Shown here: one piece after another, positions 22,801 to 34,374 of the stretch
Numbering within the stretch: the first letter of the stretch is position 1
Layout of the letters: the number at the start of each line of letters is the position of its first letter
Assembly (NCBI GenBank): GCA_964023275.1
Contig: OZ029919.1
Coordinates: forward strand, 9,316,202-9,380,201
Length of the DNA: 64,000 nt
Direction: 5' to 3'
Source of the DNA: Norana najaformis
Lineage: Eukaryota; Annelida; Clitellata; Crassiclitellata; Hormogastridae
Translations under genes and position numbers: made by a program
The notes under the pieces: generated by a model
Told to the model about the DNA's origin: nothing
The model's input: only the letters and a program-made list of their open reading frames with translations
Database searches by the model: none

Positions 22801-25800
22801 GACGGAATTGCGGACCTGTTTTAGAGTGGCATCACCCAATGTCAAAAGTGTTGTTATTTTTGTGCTATTGAAGTTCTAAGATTACATATAGGTTAGATCA
22901 GAAAAATCTCTACAACTGATATACGATGGCCTACACCGGTCTTTATTTAATTATGTAAGTATTGATTAGGAAAGAACAATTACCAGTTTCGCAGTATATC
23001 CCTGTGAATAGCGGCGGGCAGTTACATAGCCTTGCATCATTTTCTAGGCATGTCCCACCATTTAGGCACGGTGAACTGTCACAGACCGCTACAACAATTC
23101 CGTTACATGTAATTAGACCATAGGTCTACTATAATAATATGGGCTATCTATTCTTGTACATCTCGAAACAACTTAGTAAAAGAAGGGTACGCCCACAACT
23201 GCACATCTTAATACTACATGACCGTAAATCAATTTTTCTTCTTTTCGAGGATTATATAGGTGCTATGTAATAACGAGATAAATACATATGTATGTATATG
23301 GACTTAGTAAAGCGCATTTTAGCATCCTCTTAAAGTCCTGATATACATATACATATATACATATATATAATTTACAGAGTTAGACAACAGGTAATTTGCC
23401 AAGACAGAAATAAATCACAATTTACGATATAGCATAAGCTACCTGGATAGTTTGCAGAGCACCTCTTTCAAAAACAGTTCTATTTCTAACTTGATAACTT
23501 AATGTGACACAAAAAGAATAGACATGGATAGCATTTGATCCCAAGTATGTAATTAAATAAAAATTTATGGAAAGTAGACAATGCTAATATGGCATCGAGC
23601 GACTGTCTTAAAATTGAGACCAGAGACTTGAATTTTAAGGCTTAAAATGGAGACCAACTTACATGGGCAAAAATGTTACCTTCTGGGGTAAGAGATGCAT
23701 ATAAATGCCCTTTGCATGAAGGCATGGGTCATAATAAGCGCAACGACTAATCAACGACTTTAAGCCTGGTGAAACCAGAAGCAAAATTTAAAACGAGGGC
23801 CTAAAGAATGCACACTTACAATTGAAAGTCACTTCATAATTGACATTAAACTCAAATGTAATAGCCTAAAGAATGCACACTAACAATTTGAAACGAGGGC
23901 CTAAAGAATGCACACTTACAATTTGAAAGTCACTTTCTAAATAAGTAAGTGTGCATTTTTTAGCCCCTCTTTTAAAATTTTGCTTCTGGTTTCCCCAGGC
24001 TTAAAATATTATTTTTATGCGATTGTATTTAAGTATTTTATCGCTAAAAGTGACAAAAGGATTATGTAGGTATTCTGAACCTTATAGTTTAGACTTCTGA
24101 GCCTGCAACTTGAAATGAAAATGTTTTCTGTTAGGCTATCACATTTGAGTTTAATGTCAATTATGCTCGATCCCTGCATCTTCTGAAACGGCTAATATGT
24201 TCGAAGATCAGTTGGAGTGGTCAATGGCCGCAGTTTCAACGACTGCAATTCACATAAACAAACTATAATAGCCTTAAGTAAATTGAAAAGTAACTTGTAA
24301 ATGCAACCTGGTTGAAGTTGCATGTAGTCTAAGCCCTGGACTTTTGCAACTCGTTGCCTTAACACTCACCTATTTTATGAGTAATTTATTCTGAAAAAGG
24401 CGCCATATAAACTGACAAATACAATACAATACAATTTAATTTTAAAAATAACTTCACACATAAGTTATATTAATACATACGCAAATATCCTCTACAGTAT
24501 ATGGTCGGTTCAGTCTGATCGTTGACCCATATCCACATAGCATTTGGATCAATGTCTGGAATCAACTGTGCTTGACTGCAACTTGTATGACCGTTGGCAT
24601 TACTGCCGAACTCGACAGCATAATCCCAAACTGAATCATCGAAACCAAGCAGATTCCATTCTCCATAATGGTATGGCGAGCATCTCCATTTGTTGTTCGT
24701 TAGAACATAGGCTCCGTTGAAAGATGCCAATACACCGCCGCAGCCTGCATTACCCTTGGCGCTGACTGCAATTACGCGATTGGTCTTTGACAATGCTGCA
24801 TGGTCTGTTTTACTCCAAATGTTGCCGTTTGTCAGCGATTGTGGTTCCCCGTCAACGTAGAGCTCCAGCAGTTCATGCAATGCCGTGATAGCAAGAGTTC
24901 CGTTCAACAGATCTACAATAGACGCAAGGCAGATAAAATTTCAAAGTATCTAATTTATTAATTTGTGCTTTTTATTTAAACTATATATATAGTTTAAAAA
25001 TAAGTTGGCATTTACACATATATGCAGGTGTAGACAGTCTTTCGAAATTGCCAACAATCGGGCTTTGAACCCTCGACTAGCCCGATTTGTAGCGTAGCTT
25101 TAACCCGAGAAAAGATATGCAGTCTTTTATTTTCGATTGTATATTAATTAAGCGAACACTACTTAGTCATTAAAGTTTCTAAACGCACGAATCTATCAAA
25201 GACACTGTAACTCAAACTTTCAACTTAGCACACGACACCTCGCTGTTACAAATACCTTTTATCAATGAACTCATAATTACTTTATATAGGCTGTAACAGC
25301 CACGAAAGCAGACAGCCTAGACACGCCTCCCGTTTGGTCTTATGCGCAATCGTGGGTTTTCTCAGAAGCCCGCTTACTCATCACAACGTAAGCTTGACGT
25401 TTCCCCGTGCGAGAACCCACGTTATGAAATGCGTATCGGCAAGAATCACTGTAGACGTCAAACCCCCTGCACGCAGGGTGCCACCAGGCAATCACAAACA
25501 CGTCAACAACAACCCGATGACACATGGGCATTACGTCAAGGAAACTTCCAGTACAAACGCGCGCTTAAAACATGCTGAATCATCACAGAAACAATCATGC
25601 TCGTATTAGGCCTCTGTGATGGGCTACATTCTGCTTTAGACGCATCGTAAGGTAATTTAGTCGCTAATTACTTGCAGATCTCTCTCCTCACGTTATCAGG
25701 GTCGTGGATTTAAGGTCTTTCTGCTGAATCGCAGTCTAACCACTGGACAACCTGTCTTATAGGTTGAAACGAACTGTCAGTTTTACAAGATACATCATTA

Positions 25801-28800
25801 AACCGGCTACCTAACACTTAATGACGTGCACATTAAAATTCTACCAGATAACGCCAATCTGTCGACTGACCATAAGTAGACCTACTCAATGATTTCCAGA
25901 GAGCTATTTATTGTAATCGTAATCGTAAAATCAATATTTCTCATGCAGTGCAAAAGCTAAGTCAAAGAATCTATTTGAACCGAAGGCTCTTATTCAAGTT
26001 TGGCATAAATGTGATGCGATATGTCGCATCGTGTTTCGTTCCTAATCGAAATAGTTAAGATCACTAAAATATATTTCTATACAGGCAGCCGCGACTGCAG
26101 CCTGCAGCACAATCGGATACCATCCCAGACTTCGTCATCAAAGCCTGTACTATACTGTTCGAACCCCCCAGACACATATCATAACTATTTCTCGAAGGAT
26201 CCCTCTCTGACCTGTTTCACAATACGTTCCAGTATATTGTGGAGTGCATTCACACATCTTTATATCATTTGGTAGACATGTACCACCGTTGAGGCAAGGT
26301 GATGAGGTTTCGCATAATGCTGAAAAATATATATACCTAATTACCATATGACTTCTGATAATGTCATACTGTTTGTAATGATAACTTTCACAATTTCAAT
26401 TCTCACGTTTCTTTGCTATCAGATATCCCTAGCATAGAGATGAGGCATTACGCCTACTATTATTTTTTCAGTGACGGGACATAATTGTTTCAAAAAATTA
26501 CCAGAGCGAAAATTAACATCTGTAAGGGAAATTAACATTTTTATACTTGCAATCTTGCCTATACCGAATTTTCTGTTTTGACGATTATTTTCTTCGCTTT
26601 TTGGTATTGATTTTCTGAATATCAACATCGGTTTTTCTGAATATGGCGATATTGGTTCGGTATCGGTTAAACCGACCCACCTCAATCCAATACCATGCCT
26701 TTTAAAAGTTTCTATGAAGGCTTGTAAAAAAGTATGTTACCGTAACCTCTCTAAGGAAATATTCTTGCTATTATACTCACGTAGATAGCCCCTGCAGTAA
26801 ATGGCAAGATCATTAGTCAATGAATTCGTCCAGATCCACTGAGAATTTGCACTTATGTCTATGAAAAGCTGTTGTTGACTACAGCTTAAGTGATTTCCGT
26901 TACTGCCGTACTCTACAGCATCAGGCCAACTGGAATCATCGTATCCAAGGTCTGTCCAGCCGACGTAATTATATTTTGAGCATTTCCACTTGTTGTTTGT
27001 AAGAAGATAAGTGTCCCCGACCGAAGCCAAAACACCTGAACATTGTAGATCAGCCAAGTTCAGTGCTTCCAGTGCAATTAATCGTGAGTTTGATGGAAGC
27101 GTTGCATAATCTGGTAGGCTCCAGTTGAGTTTATTTGGTAGCGTTAGCGACTGGCCATCGATGTACACGTCACCCAAAGCCTGGTATGCTGTGATGACGA
27201 GAGGTAAGTCTTGCAAAATGAAATAAAAAAATTTTCAGAGTTTTAAAATTTAACCAAAAATATTCGTCTCAATTACCGACCAAGAGAAATGGCGGCTGAG
27301 TTGACCCAAATAACTGGTTATTCACGGATGATCACCCTTCCAAGTATTAACAGTTTTGTACCTTGATTAACTTCACTTTGCTTGCCAGCGTCGTATCCAC
27401 AGCAGCAAGCGCCACCCTCTTGTGCATACGTAAGACCATATAACGGAGATAATCACAACAATGATGAAGCACACAGCAGAAACTATTATTTGCACAATCT
27501 ATCTAATATTACCGTTTCTGGTGTGAAATTTATTGCTATAGTTCTCCTCAGACTCTTCCCGTGGTCGAGAAACTTGTCGAGATTTATCTACACTTACGGA
27601 ATTTCCAAGATACCACAGGGATAATGAACGCCACAAGGAAGGGAGTTAGCTTTTCCGAACTAGAAGAAAAACTGAGTCGAGGACTGTCCGCAACTATAAC
27701 AATTACCAGCACTTGCAGATTACTCATCAAAATCACATTGGCTTAGATGAAGTTCGCAATCATACACCCCGCACAAAAGAAAAGCAGTAATTCTCCAGGA
27801 CTACCTGCTGGTTCGACGTGATTCAGTACGACATACAATTTCAGTCTCGAACACTAGTTCGGTCTTTCTGGCTACGTTCTCGGTTGGTTTGCGTCTTATC
27901 TGTACCCCATTTTTAAGTCACTTCGACGCTGATGGCCTTCAACTGCCCCCTCCTATTTATACCATATACCAAAGCATATTTATACCATATACCAAACCAT
28001 ATGTATACCATATACCAAACTATATTTATACCATATACCAAACCATTTGGTTCACCCAGAATGCTCTCGCTCTTGCTGTTACCAAAACCTCCAAACATCA
28101 CCACATCACTCCTATTCTGAAATCACTTCACTGGCTCAAAATACCTGAAAGAATCGAGTAAAAAGTCCTATCACTTACCTATAACGCATTTCAATCTTCC
28201 CAATCCTCCAGTCTTCGTGAGTTATTTACTCAGTTCAATCCGCTCCTCCTCTGCCCTCATACTTCGCCCTCCCCCGCCTCATTTTTAAGATTTCAAAATC
28301 GCTCCATAACCATATCTGCTCCAACCTCTGGAATAAACTCCCACAATTATGTCAATCACCTGACCCATTATACGAACTCGTCATCACTTCATCCCTTGCA
28401 ATCTCTCTGCAGATCTTCCACTCAAAACTTAAAACACTCTTCTTCCGCAGATCCTATTCTAATACATCTTCTTCTCCTTATCTATTATCTATCCTGCAGA
28501 TTCAATTCCAAACACCACCCACCGTATCCCTCTGACTGCCTGCCTTTCTGCCTGCCTGACTTTTGAATCTTGATCTGGAACTGAACCCTTCTTGTTTATT
28601 GATTTTGTTTTGACTGAGCGCCTGTGAATAAGCTGGTTCCTGCGACCTAGCTTTCGTTGGGCGCATTATAAATCTCGAGTTTACGATTACGATTACTTAC
28701 TGATGACTCAACTATTCCATTCATTTCAGCGTCTACTCCTGCTCTGTGATTAAGTTCACTTTACATAGAGAACATACGTAGAACCAGATCTTACTTATAA

Positions 28801-29971
28801 CAAACAGTCTTTATTCACTAGCATAGCATATATATTCTGTCTTCTGGCCGACTCGATTACCTTTAGTTGCGTTAATTGGTATCACTAAGAGAGATCTGTA
28901 GAAACTACAAACGATTCAGAATTTCCTGCCCAGAGCCGTAAAACCTCCTAAATATCAATGTTGTACTCAAGTACTCAATTCACTTCACTGACTGCATAAT
29001 AAGCAGTTAACTAAGTTTAAAATCTGTCTGAAGGTTCCCATGACTTTGTACAGCACCCTAGACGTAGCCTGCTACTTATGATGCTATATAAATTGTCGTC
29101 ATTACAATTACAATAATATTGTATTTAAATCAGCCCAACCCATTTCTATTCATTGCTCACCCTTTATGCACTCGATCAACGAACGCTTTGTCTCTGGTAG
29201 TGCCCGGCACCAGAACAGTGATGGGCTCTTGAACGTTTTTGGTGGCTGTCCGACGTTATAGAATTCAGTGCTCCGTATTTTTTCTTTCTGTCAGTCCTTT
29301 AATTCGTTCAAGTCTAAACTTGAGACTCGTCCGTTTCAAATTGCTTATCCAACACAGCCTGACTTCAAGTTTTCCTGACCGATCAAATTTCGCCTGGACT
29401 TCTTTAACGGATCATATGATTTTGACTTTGTTTCACTTGAAGCAACCATCAGTTGATGCCTAGTGAATTGTGATAATGGCGCTACAGAAGTCAGCAGTTT
29501 AGAATTGTAGGAAATTTGTCTATTTCACTCTCTTGTTTACTCCTTGAACGATATCGTAATAAGTTGTACTTCTGGCATTCTCATGTGCAAACATATCAGC
29601 TGCTGTATTTAATAACAGAAGGAATTCTAAATACGATAACTCATCGTTGCCGTCGCCATTTGGACGGAATTTGGAAATTGTGAGGCTGTCAAATATTTCC
29701 GAGGCAAAGGAGCCAGACTCGCTTGCTATTTTTATGCATCATTGGCATTTATATTCATTAGCAATATAAATTGGTCGGGCTATGCTAAAGCAATTTTAAT
29801 AAAGTTAAAATGCTATTATTTTCGTTGATACAGTGCTTCGAGTGGTAATTGCTGGTCTCGCAGACGATGGCCATTAAAAGTTTTCCGATTGAACGTACCT
29901 GCAGCGTTGATCGGCGACGCAATGACGACAGAGATTACTATGATCCAAGCGAGTAAAGTAATTCGCAACAT
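19516..29971 (-). CDS. Gene B: single-pass membrane mucin-like protein with two beta-sandwich-like and two EGF domains
   Basis: Gene-level model. Seven exons (29899-29971, 26781-27209, 26212-26319, 24481-24912, 22984-23088, 20409-21552, 19516-19861) total 2637 nt including the stop, about 878 residues. Phases agree at every junction (1,1,1,1,1,2). Order: signal peptide 1-24, domain 25-167, EGF 168-203, domain 204-347, EGF 348-382, Thr/Ser-rich stalk 383-763, Cys-rich juxtamembrane segment 764-803, membrane helix about 804-829, cytoplasmic tail to 878. It is a paralogue of gene A on the same strand, 6.5 kb away. By inference a heavily O-glycosylated surface protein presenting a binding head. 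No family name recognised. Confidence 0.8.
20409..21552 (-). CDS. Gene B exon 6: Thr/Ser-rich mucin-like stalk
   Basis: A 1144-nt exon, phase 1 in and phase 2 out, encoding about 381 residues dominated by Thr, Ser and Gln. The first part is a 20-residue repeat (TTLLQTTQGITTDNLQTTEG) and the second a non-repetitive Ser/Thr tract ending VSTEASHIE. This composition is typical of O-glycosylated stalks. The acceptor is TTTTCAG. The donor is GA|GTGAGT, just before an in-frame TGA, and the next exon restores the split Glu codon. Confidence 0.82.
20877..21500 (-). repeat. 60-bp coding tandem repeat in the mucin exon
   Basis: Ten to eleven units with an exact 60-bp period, several identical or nearly so between 21121 and 21360. 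One unit boundary (21361-21378) carries an extra 18-bp partial copy, which keeps frame. The high identity suggests unequal exchange or slippage, so copy number is probably polymorphic. Confidence 0.92.
21553..22983. other. Gene B intron
   Basis: AT-rich. A stretch near 22695-22760 (GGACCAACGTTGTCCAGC with TGCTGGCTGGG) resembles the repeat-like text near 42895-42955 and 43915-44050, a possible small MITE family. No exon recognised. Confidence 0.45.
22984..23088 (-). CDS. Gene B exon 5: EGF-like domain
   Basis: A 105-nt phase 1-1 exon, one codon shorter than the other EGF exons. Six cysteines: VCDSSPCLNGGTC then LCNCPPLFTGIYC. Acceptor TTGTAG, donor ACTG|GTAATT. Confidence 0.85.
23757..24010. 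mobile_element. Foldback MITE with about 60-bp inverted termini, TTAA at both ends
   Basis: Left end TTTAAGCCTGGTGAAACCAG and right end TGGTTTCCCCAGGCTTAAA are inverted copies. The complementarity continues through AGAAGCAAAATTTAAAA and the ATGCACACTTA segment. TTAA sits at both borders, compatible with a TTAA-specific (piggyBac-like) target, although the TIR does not begin with the usual CCY. An internal direct repeat (GGCCTAAAGAATGCACACTTACAA) is present two to three times. A further inverted piece pairs 23838-23875 with 24128-24165 outside the element. Confidence 0.6.
24481..24912 (-). CDS. Gene B exon 4: four-cysteine beta-sandwich-like domain
   Basis: A 432-nt phase 1-1 exon. Opens DLLNGTLAITALHELLELYV, with AGCGGVLAS, WRCSPYHYG, GFDDSVW, HTSCSQAQ, AMWIWVND and IYCRGYL. 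The most divergent copy in the window. Acceptor TTGTAG, donor TTGC|GTATGT. Confidence 0.8.
24913..26211. other. Gene B intron with SINE-like heads
   Basis: On the minus strand, two tRNA-like stretches: near 25040-25100 (GAGGGTTCAAAGC as B box) and near 25690-25765 (GTCCAGTGGTTAGACTG as A box). The relatively GC-richer 25330-25600 segment holds overlapping short ORFs on both strands without recognisable domains. Confidence 0.4.
26212..26319 (-). CDS. Gene B exon 3: EGF-like domain
   Basis: A 108-nt phase 1-1 exon with six cysteines: LCETSSPCLNGGTC then MCECTPQYTGTYC. Acceptor TTTTTCAG, donor ACAG|GTCAGA. Confidence 0.85.
26781..27209 (-). CDS. Gene B exon 2: four-cysteine beta-sandwich-like domain
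   Basis: A 429-nt phase 1-1 exon. Opens DLPLVITAYQALGDVYIDGQ and contains LQCSGVLAS, KWKCSKY, GYDDSSW, HLSCSQQQ, SQWIWTNSL and IYCRGYL. The four Cys positions and the closing motif match the gene A copies. Donor CTAC|GTGAGT. The acceptor is GCAAG, one base different from the CAG seen elsewhere. Confidence 0.8.
27800..28690 (+). mobile_element. LINE (CR1/L2-like) 3' portion, decayed
   Basis: Translation gives GYVLGWFASYLYP (reverse transcriptase region), then ILKSLHWLKIPERIEYK-like and APTLWNKLPQ-like text of the C-terminal region with stops and frame changes, then a 3' UTR ending ACTGAGCGCCTGTGAATAAG ... GCGCATTATAAATC and a (GATTAC)n tail. The RT core is missing. The 3' end recurs at 43540-43860 and, more diverged, near 50330-50455. 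Confidence 0.75.
27955..28047. repeat. 23-bp tandem repeat, four units, inside the LINE
   Basis: Four units of TTTATACCATATACCAAACC plus three bases. It sits between the RT-like fragment and the C-terminal fragment of the LINE, so it marks where the element lost its middle. Confidence 0.9.
28700..29898. other. Gene B intron 1, distal part
   Basis: No module exon, RNA gene or clear repeat seen between the LINE tail and the signal-peptide exon. Confidence 0.55.
29899..29971 (-). CDS. Gene B exon 1: signal peptide
   Basis: ATG at 29971. Encodes 24 residues, MLRITLLAWIIVISVVIA then SPINAA, a classic signal peptide, and stops at a GCAG|GTACG donor in phase 1. The same phase and length as the gene A first exon support the pairing. 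Confidence 0.8.
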
Positions 29972-30021
29972 TTTACTGCTTCGTTTTACACCAAAGTAAA
30001 TGTATTCTAAGTTAAATATAC

Positions 30022-30033
30022 TGCTTATAAACT
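30022..30033 (-). promoter_or_regulatory. Possible TATA box of gene B
   Basis: Minus strand reads GTTTATAAGCAG here, about 55 bases before the ATG at 29971. That spacing would give a 5' leader of roughly 25 bases. Weak evidence; based on motif and position only. Confidence 0.35.
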
Positions 30034-30539
30034 TCTATTCAAAATTACAGTTATTCAAATGTAACGTATAGCAACTGTTGCATTCAATGCTTCTTGAAAA
30101 GCTGTTCAAGTATTCAAGCTTTTCAATAGCGATGACGCTGTTAGCCCCTGTTGTCACCTTCCGATTGTCAATATGTCGATATTATTTGTCAGTGATAACA
30201 ATGTTGTGACGATCCTCAAACAAGTTCACACATCTGAATCTGGTCCTGTTAACTGCTCGTGTTCCTTTTTAAATACGCATTTGAAGGCGTTGTCCTTGTG
30301 TTTTAAGCCGTTGATAGGCGTTCTAAATGTAAACAATGTGCCAATCACGCACACAGACACACCCCCGCCTAGATGTCCGAACAGCATGACGTTTAGTCTG
30401 CGGCTGAACCTACGTCACAAGTTGGGGTGGATAAGACAAATACGATGCAGAAGCTGATTTACGTAAGACCTGCTACTATTGTATTGTATTTGATAACTTA
30501 TTGCTACTATGTATTGTACTGTATTGTATTTGATAACTT

Positions 30540-30860
30540 ATATAGCGCTTCTTACAGAACAAAGTACTCAGAGGCGCTTCCAGCATGAGAGCCCCTGGGA
30601 AACAAGAACGTCTTTAAATAACGAGCCGACTGGGCTCTATCACCAACAGTGACCCTTGCACGAAACGATAGCGGAAGTTCATTCCATAGAGAAGGGCCAA
30701 CAACAGCTAAAGCTCTCTGCTGTGCAAGTGAGGACTTAACACGAGGAACAAATAGATCCAGACGACCTAGAGAACGTAAAGGACGGGATGAGATACTAGA
30801 TTGTGAAGGCCGAATAAGGCCTTCAATCAGTACTAAATTCTGCGGCCAGGTTAATATCAC
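30540..30860 (-). mobile_element. L2/CR1-like LINE 3' end
   Basis: Minus-strand reading frame ends with QQRALAVVGPSLWNELPLSF, then RYLKTFLFPRG, the characteristic C-terminal block of L2/CR1 ORF2. A short 3' UTR follows, terminating AGCGCTATATAAGTTATCAA and an AATAC-rich tail toward 30480. The 5' part is absent. Confidence 0.75.
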
Positions 30861-30985
30861 GTCTTCCTCGTTTCTCTGATTACATCATTCAGCAACTTCA
30901 TTGGCTCCCTATCCAATCTCGAATTCAGTTTAAACTTTTGTCACTGGTAATTACAGCTCGCAAGGGCCAGGCTCCAAAATACTAT
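30846..30985 (+). mobile_element. LINE fragment (CR1/L2-like), opposite strand
   Basis: Plus-strand translation gives FSDYIIQQLHWLPIQSRIQF, then KLLSLVITARKGQAPKYY, matching the LHWLPI...RI.FK block of CR1/L2 ORF2 C-termini. It abuts the minus-strand LINE head to head. Confidence 0.7.
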
Positions 30986-31630
30986 TAATAGCTTAACAAT
31001 GATATCTCTTGATGGAAATGTATGTCGACTTATCACCCTTATTGATGCTCATTTATGATCTTTTGAAAGCATCGACTTTCTTGTCTGCTAGAAGAATGTT
31101 GAGTTTTGGAAGAGGTCCGCCTATTACAACGTTCGCCCAGGTCCCCAGCTCTTCTTAATGAAACACGTATTTTAAATTTGTCTGGTCCTGTTAATTGCTT
31201 TGAGTTAATTTTTACAGGTTGTTTCCGGTCTGCTTTCGCAGCCTACCTGCATTCTCCGAATGTTCTTCAGTGACCCTACTCTTGGAAGCATATAGCTGAC
31301 ATTTACCAAAATGCATTACAAATGTGGCGATTTAGGAGTTATGGGATCTTATTCAATACAAGATGATTATAATCTATATTTAGGCATATGCATTCTGCAT
31401 ATATGTATATATAATGTTAGTGTGTGTATGAATAAACGCAAGAGGCAGTCTCGGTCCAGAAATAATTTTGCGTAGCGGGGTGACTCCACCCAGTTCTGCG
31501 CTCAGCCACCCGCTTCACTACCTCTTCTATTCTCAACGTTAAATGGCCGTTCCCCAAAATCTCTTACCAAAGTGTCTATTCTCTCCGAGGGAGCTACAGG
31601 ATTGGCCGATTCCTTAAGAGAGGCAATGCT

Positions 31631-31978
31631 CTAAAGCTCGTTATCAGGATCCGACTCTGCCTGTTCCGCAATCGTCGTATGGGCAATGTCCTGAGAATGT
31701 CCTTTTCTCAGTATAGGGTTCGTTCCTCTATGAACATTTTTCGCCCCCTTTTTGTGTGTTTTCTTAACTACAGGCTTTCTCTTCACCATGATTCTACGTC
31801 TCGTAACTCTGGAACTACCAGAAATAATTTGAGACAGCAATCGTTCTCTTAGTTCCTGGGACAGGGAAGTCTTATGACACATCTGTATGTTTTTCCACCC
31901 TTGGCGCATGGATATCGGGCAACACATCTTCCCACTCATCTTTCGCTCTATTTCCGTGTGTAGGGCCTCCACCCTCAC
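31631..31978 (-). CDS. Unrecognised basic 115-aa ORF
   Basis: Open from an ATG at 31978 to a stop near 31631. The middle is very basic (RRRIMVKRKPVVKKTHKKGA) and the end acidic. No domain recognised. It lies in a slightly GC-richer patch (31440-32000) that may be an old repeat. It may not be a gene. Confidence 0.2.
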   Translation of the reverse strand: MRVEALHTEIERKMSGKMCCPISMRQGWKNIQMCHKTSLSQELRERLLSQIISGSSRVTRRRIMVKRKPVVKKTHKKGAKNVHRGTNPILRKGHSQDIAHTTIAEQAESDPDNEL

Positions 31979-31999
31979 GCGAATGTGTCATACACCACA

Positions 32000-34240
32000 A
32001 CTTACAGAGTAGGTTCTTGTATCGGACGTCTGTTTCGGCAGCTCTCTTCCAACAAAATTAATTCTGATTCAGAAGACAGAATATCTTTAATTAATTAATT
32101 ATAATTAATTCTCTCTATTGAATGCTACCCATGAAAATTTTTCTTTTGTTAATGTTTTCGTCTTTGATTGTTCGCTTGGATCACTGCATTATCTATGATG
32201 GTCAGTATTAACTTCTTAGTTTTTAACTCTGAAATTATTCGTTAGTTTGAATAAGAGAACTCTTGGCGGCATTTAGCCTCCTAGGGGCAACTCGATCAAT
32301 TTAATGCATTTAAATTGAGTGGCATAATGGCAGATTAAGATATCTTTAGCATTTTACGCAGCTCCTTGCTTACAAATCTCAACGAGTCACTTGTTTTTTC
32401 GCCATTCTAACCAGCAACTAAAGATTGAATAATTAATTGTTGGATTGTTTTTGTCATGTTTGCTTAGGGCTAACACTCAGAATTAATGTTCATAGGGGCG
32501 TGTAACAAATGAGCGGTTATCGTAGCTCATCCTTTTCACCAGCCTTGTATTTATTGAAGTATTATTAAACTTCTTAAAGTGAAGTTCTTAAAGTTACTAA
32601 GTTTATTCAGTGCCTATAGATATTTTATAACTATATGGAGGTATTTTAATTTCCATGAGCCACTTCAACGCGTTTAACTACGCGGGTTACTTAAACTCTG
32701 CCCAACGTCGTTGAATCCCAGACGTATTATCAATCAATCTTGTATCTTACGAAAAATATGTTGGTGATGTACAGGTGCAATAAACGATAGCTCTGTTCTG
32801 TACCAGATTATAAGGATTCCAAAAATAGTACCTGTAGCCCATAAACTGATAAGTTAAAGCAATTGAAGTGAATGACTTACAAATAGACGTCAGCCTGAAA
32901 ATGGACAATTAGTGTTTTGTTTCAAATGTTAAGTTTACACGCTGTAATGCGCTTGATCAGCGCGAAACTAAGTTATCTTCATGGTGTACTACAGTCCTGG
33001 TATTTGTATTTTTCAAGTATCCACGTTTATTGACGTCACCCACTGAAGCATATGTATAAGCCAAATATTGTCCAAGATTACGAAAAGTCACACCCGTCAT
33101 TATTTCTTTTTGAAGTCTTATCTGTTGCTTTGGACTGTAAAGTGTTGACTGCCATTTGATCCGTGGAATATTGATTATCTTCGTAGCCGACTGATTTTCC
33201 AGTGTTTATCTCCTAACTCGCCCTGACATGAATGCAGTATAAGTAGCTAGATATCAGAAGCCACGCCATTCTTCATTTATTTGACGTCATAGTATGTCCT
33301 GTGTCATCAAGTGCAGGCAAAATCAATTTTCATCACCAAACTGATGAATTATGAATGTAATTGTAATAGCAAATTTATATAGCGCCTCTTCAAGAGATAC
33401 CCATCAGAGAAGCTCCCGACCTGAAAACACAAAACGGCGATCAAAATGTCTATCAAGCACAGAGCTTGAAGTGGCGTGAGGAGCATTCAGACTCAGCTCT
33501 TAGTGCCATCAGTGATAATGAGTGCTGGTCAGTGAGAGTAACTGTGAGCTGAGAACTTCGGTTTTCGTCATTCTTCGTCCTCGATTCAATGAAGAATAGG
33601 ATCTCCGAATGCGTTGTCAACTTTCAAGCTGGAAGAGAATCTGTTGATCAGGTTCTACGTGTGCGCGAGAGCTTGCCATTCGAGACTTTTCCAGCTGCTT
33701 GAGCATTATTCGCCTACGGGTGTACTTGTCGTTCTGAAGAGCTCTAACAATATTTTAGACTGGCATGAAGCGCCTTCGAGAGGTGCTTACACGGTGCTAT
33801 TTTATTGTCTATTGGCATTACAATACATTATTTTACGTTCCAAGTTAGGTTACAATACATTACAAGACGTCCACCATTATTGTAATCCAATTTCTTTCAT
33901 GGTTGTGAGCAGTTTGTAAATGCAGCTACAAATATGCATAAATTTAGCTGTTCGTTCCAATGCTGTTGTAAGGCAGCGCTTTTGACAGTATTCATTCTGA
34001 TGCAAAACACTTTATCATAACGAAAATCGAATGCTTCAAGACTAGGCCCCTACGTATGCGTGAACTGAGACTTTTGAATCTAGGATCTGTTGACCTAATT
34101 ATCCGTACATATGAATCACGATACAGTATATTGCTTTTTGAATGTTAACTATTTAACTATCAAGGTCTCAGAATTACCTTTTGCAACTGTTCTTACAATC
34201 CTAAAAGTGGTGTGGATCAAATAACACGCGTGAAATGCAG
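32000..34240. other. Intergenic sequence
   Basis: AT-rich. A dispersed repeat end at about 33370-33480 (TATAGCGCCTCTTCAAGAGATA, then CCGACCTGAAAACACAAAAC) matches 19906-19985, and near 33770-33800 a second GCGCC...GGTGCTATTTTAT tail appears. Nothing else recognised. Confidence 0.5.
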
Positions 34241-34248
34241 TAACATTA

Positions 34249-34277
34249 CATCTCTCTCTTTCTCTTTCTCTTTCTCT

Positions 34278-34367
<90 letters not shown>

Positions 34368-34374
34368 TTCTCTA
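34249..34374. repeat. CT microsatellite
   Basis: About 125 bp of (TCTCTT)n grading into (TC)n with one GT interruption. The long ORFs across it are low-complexity artefacts. Confidence 0.95.
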
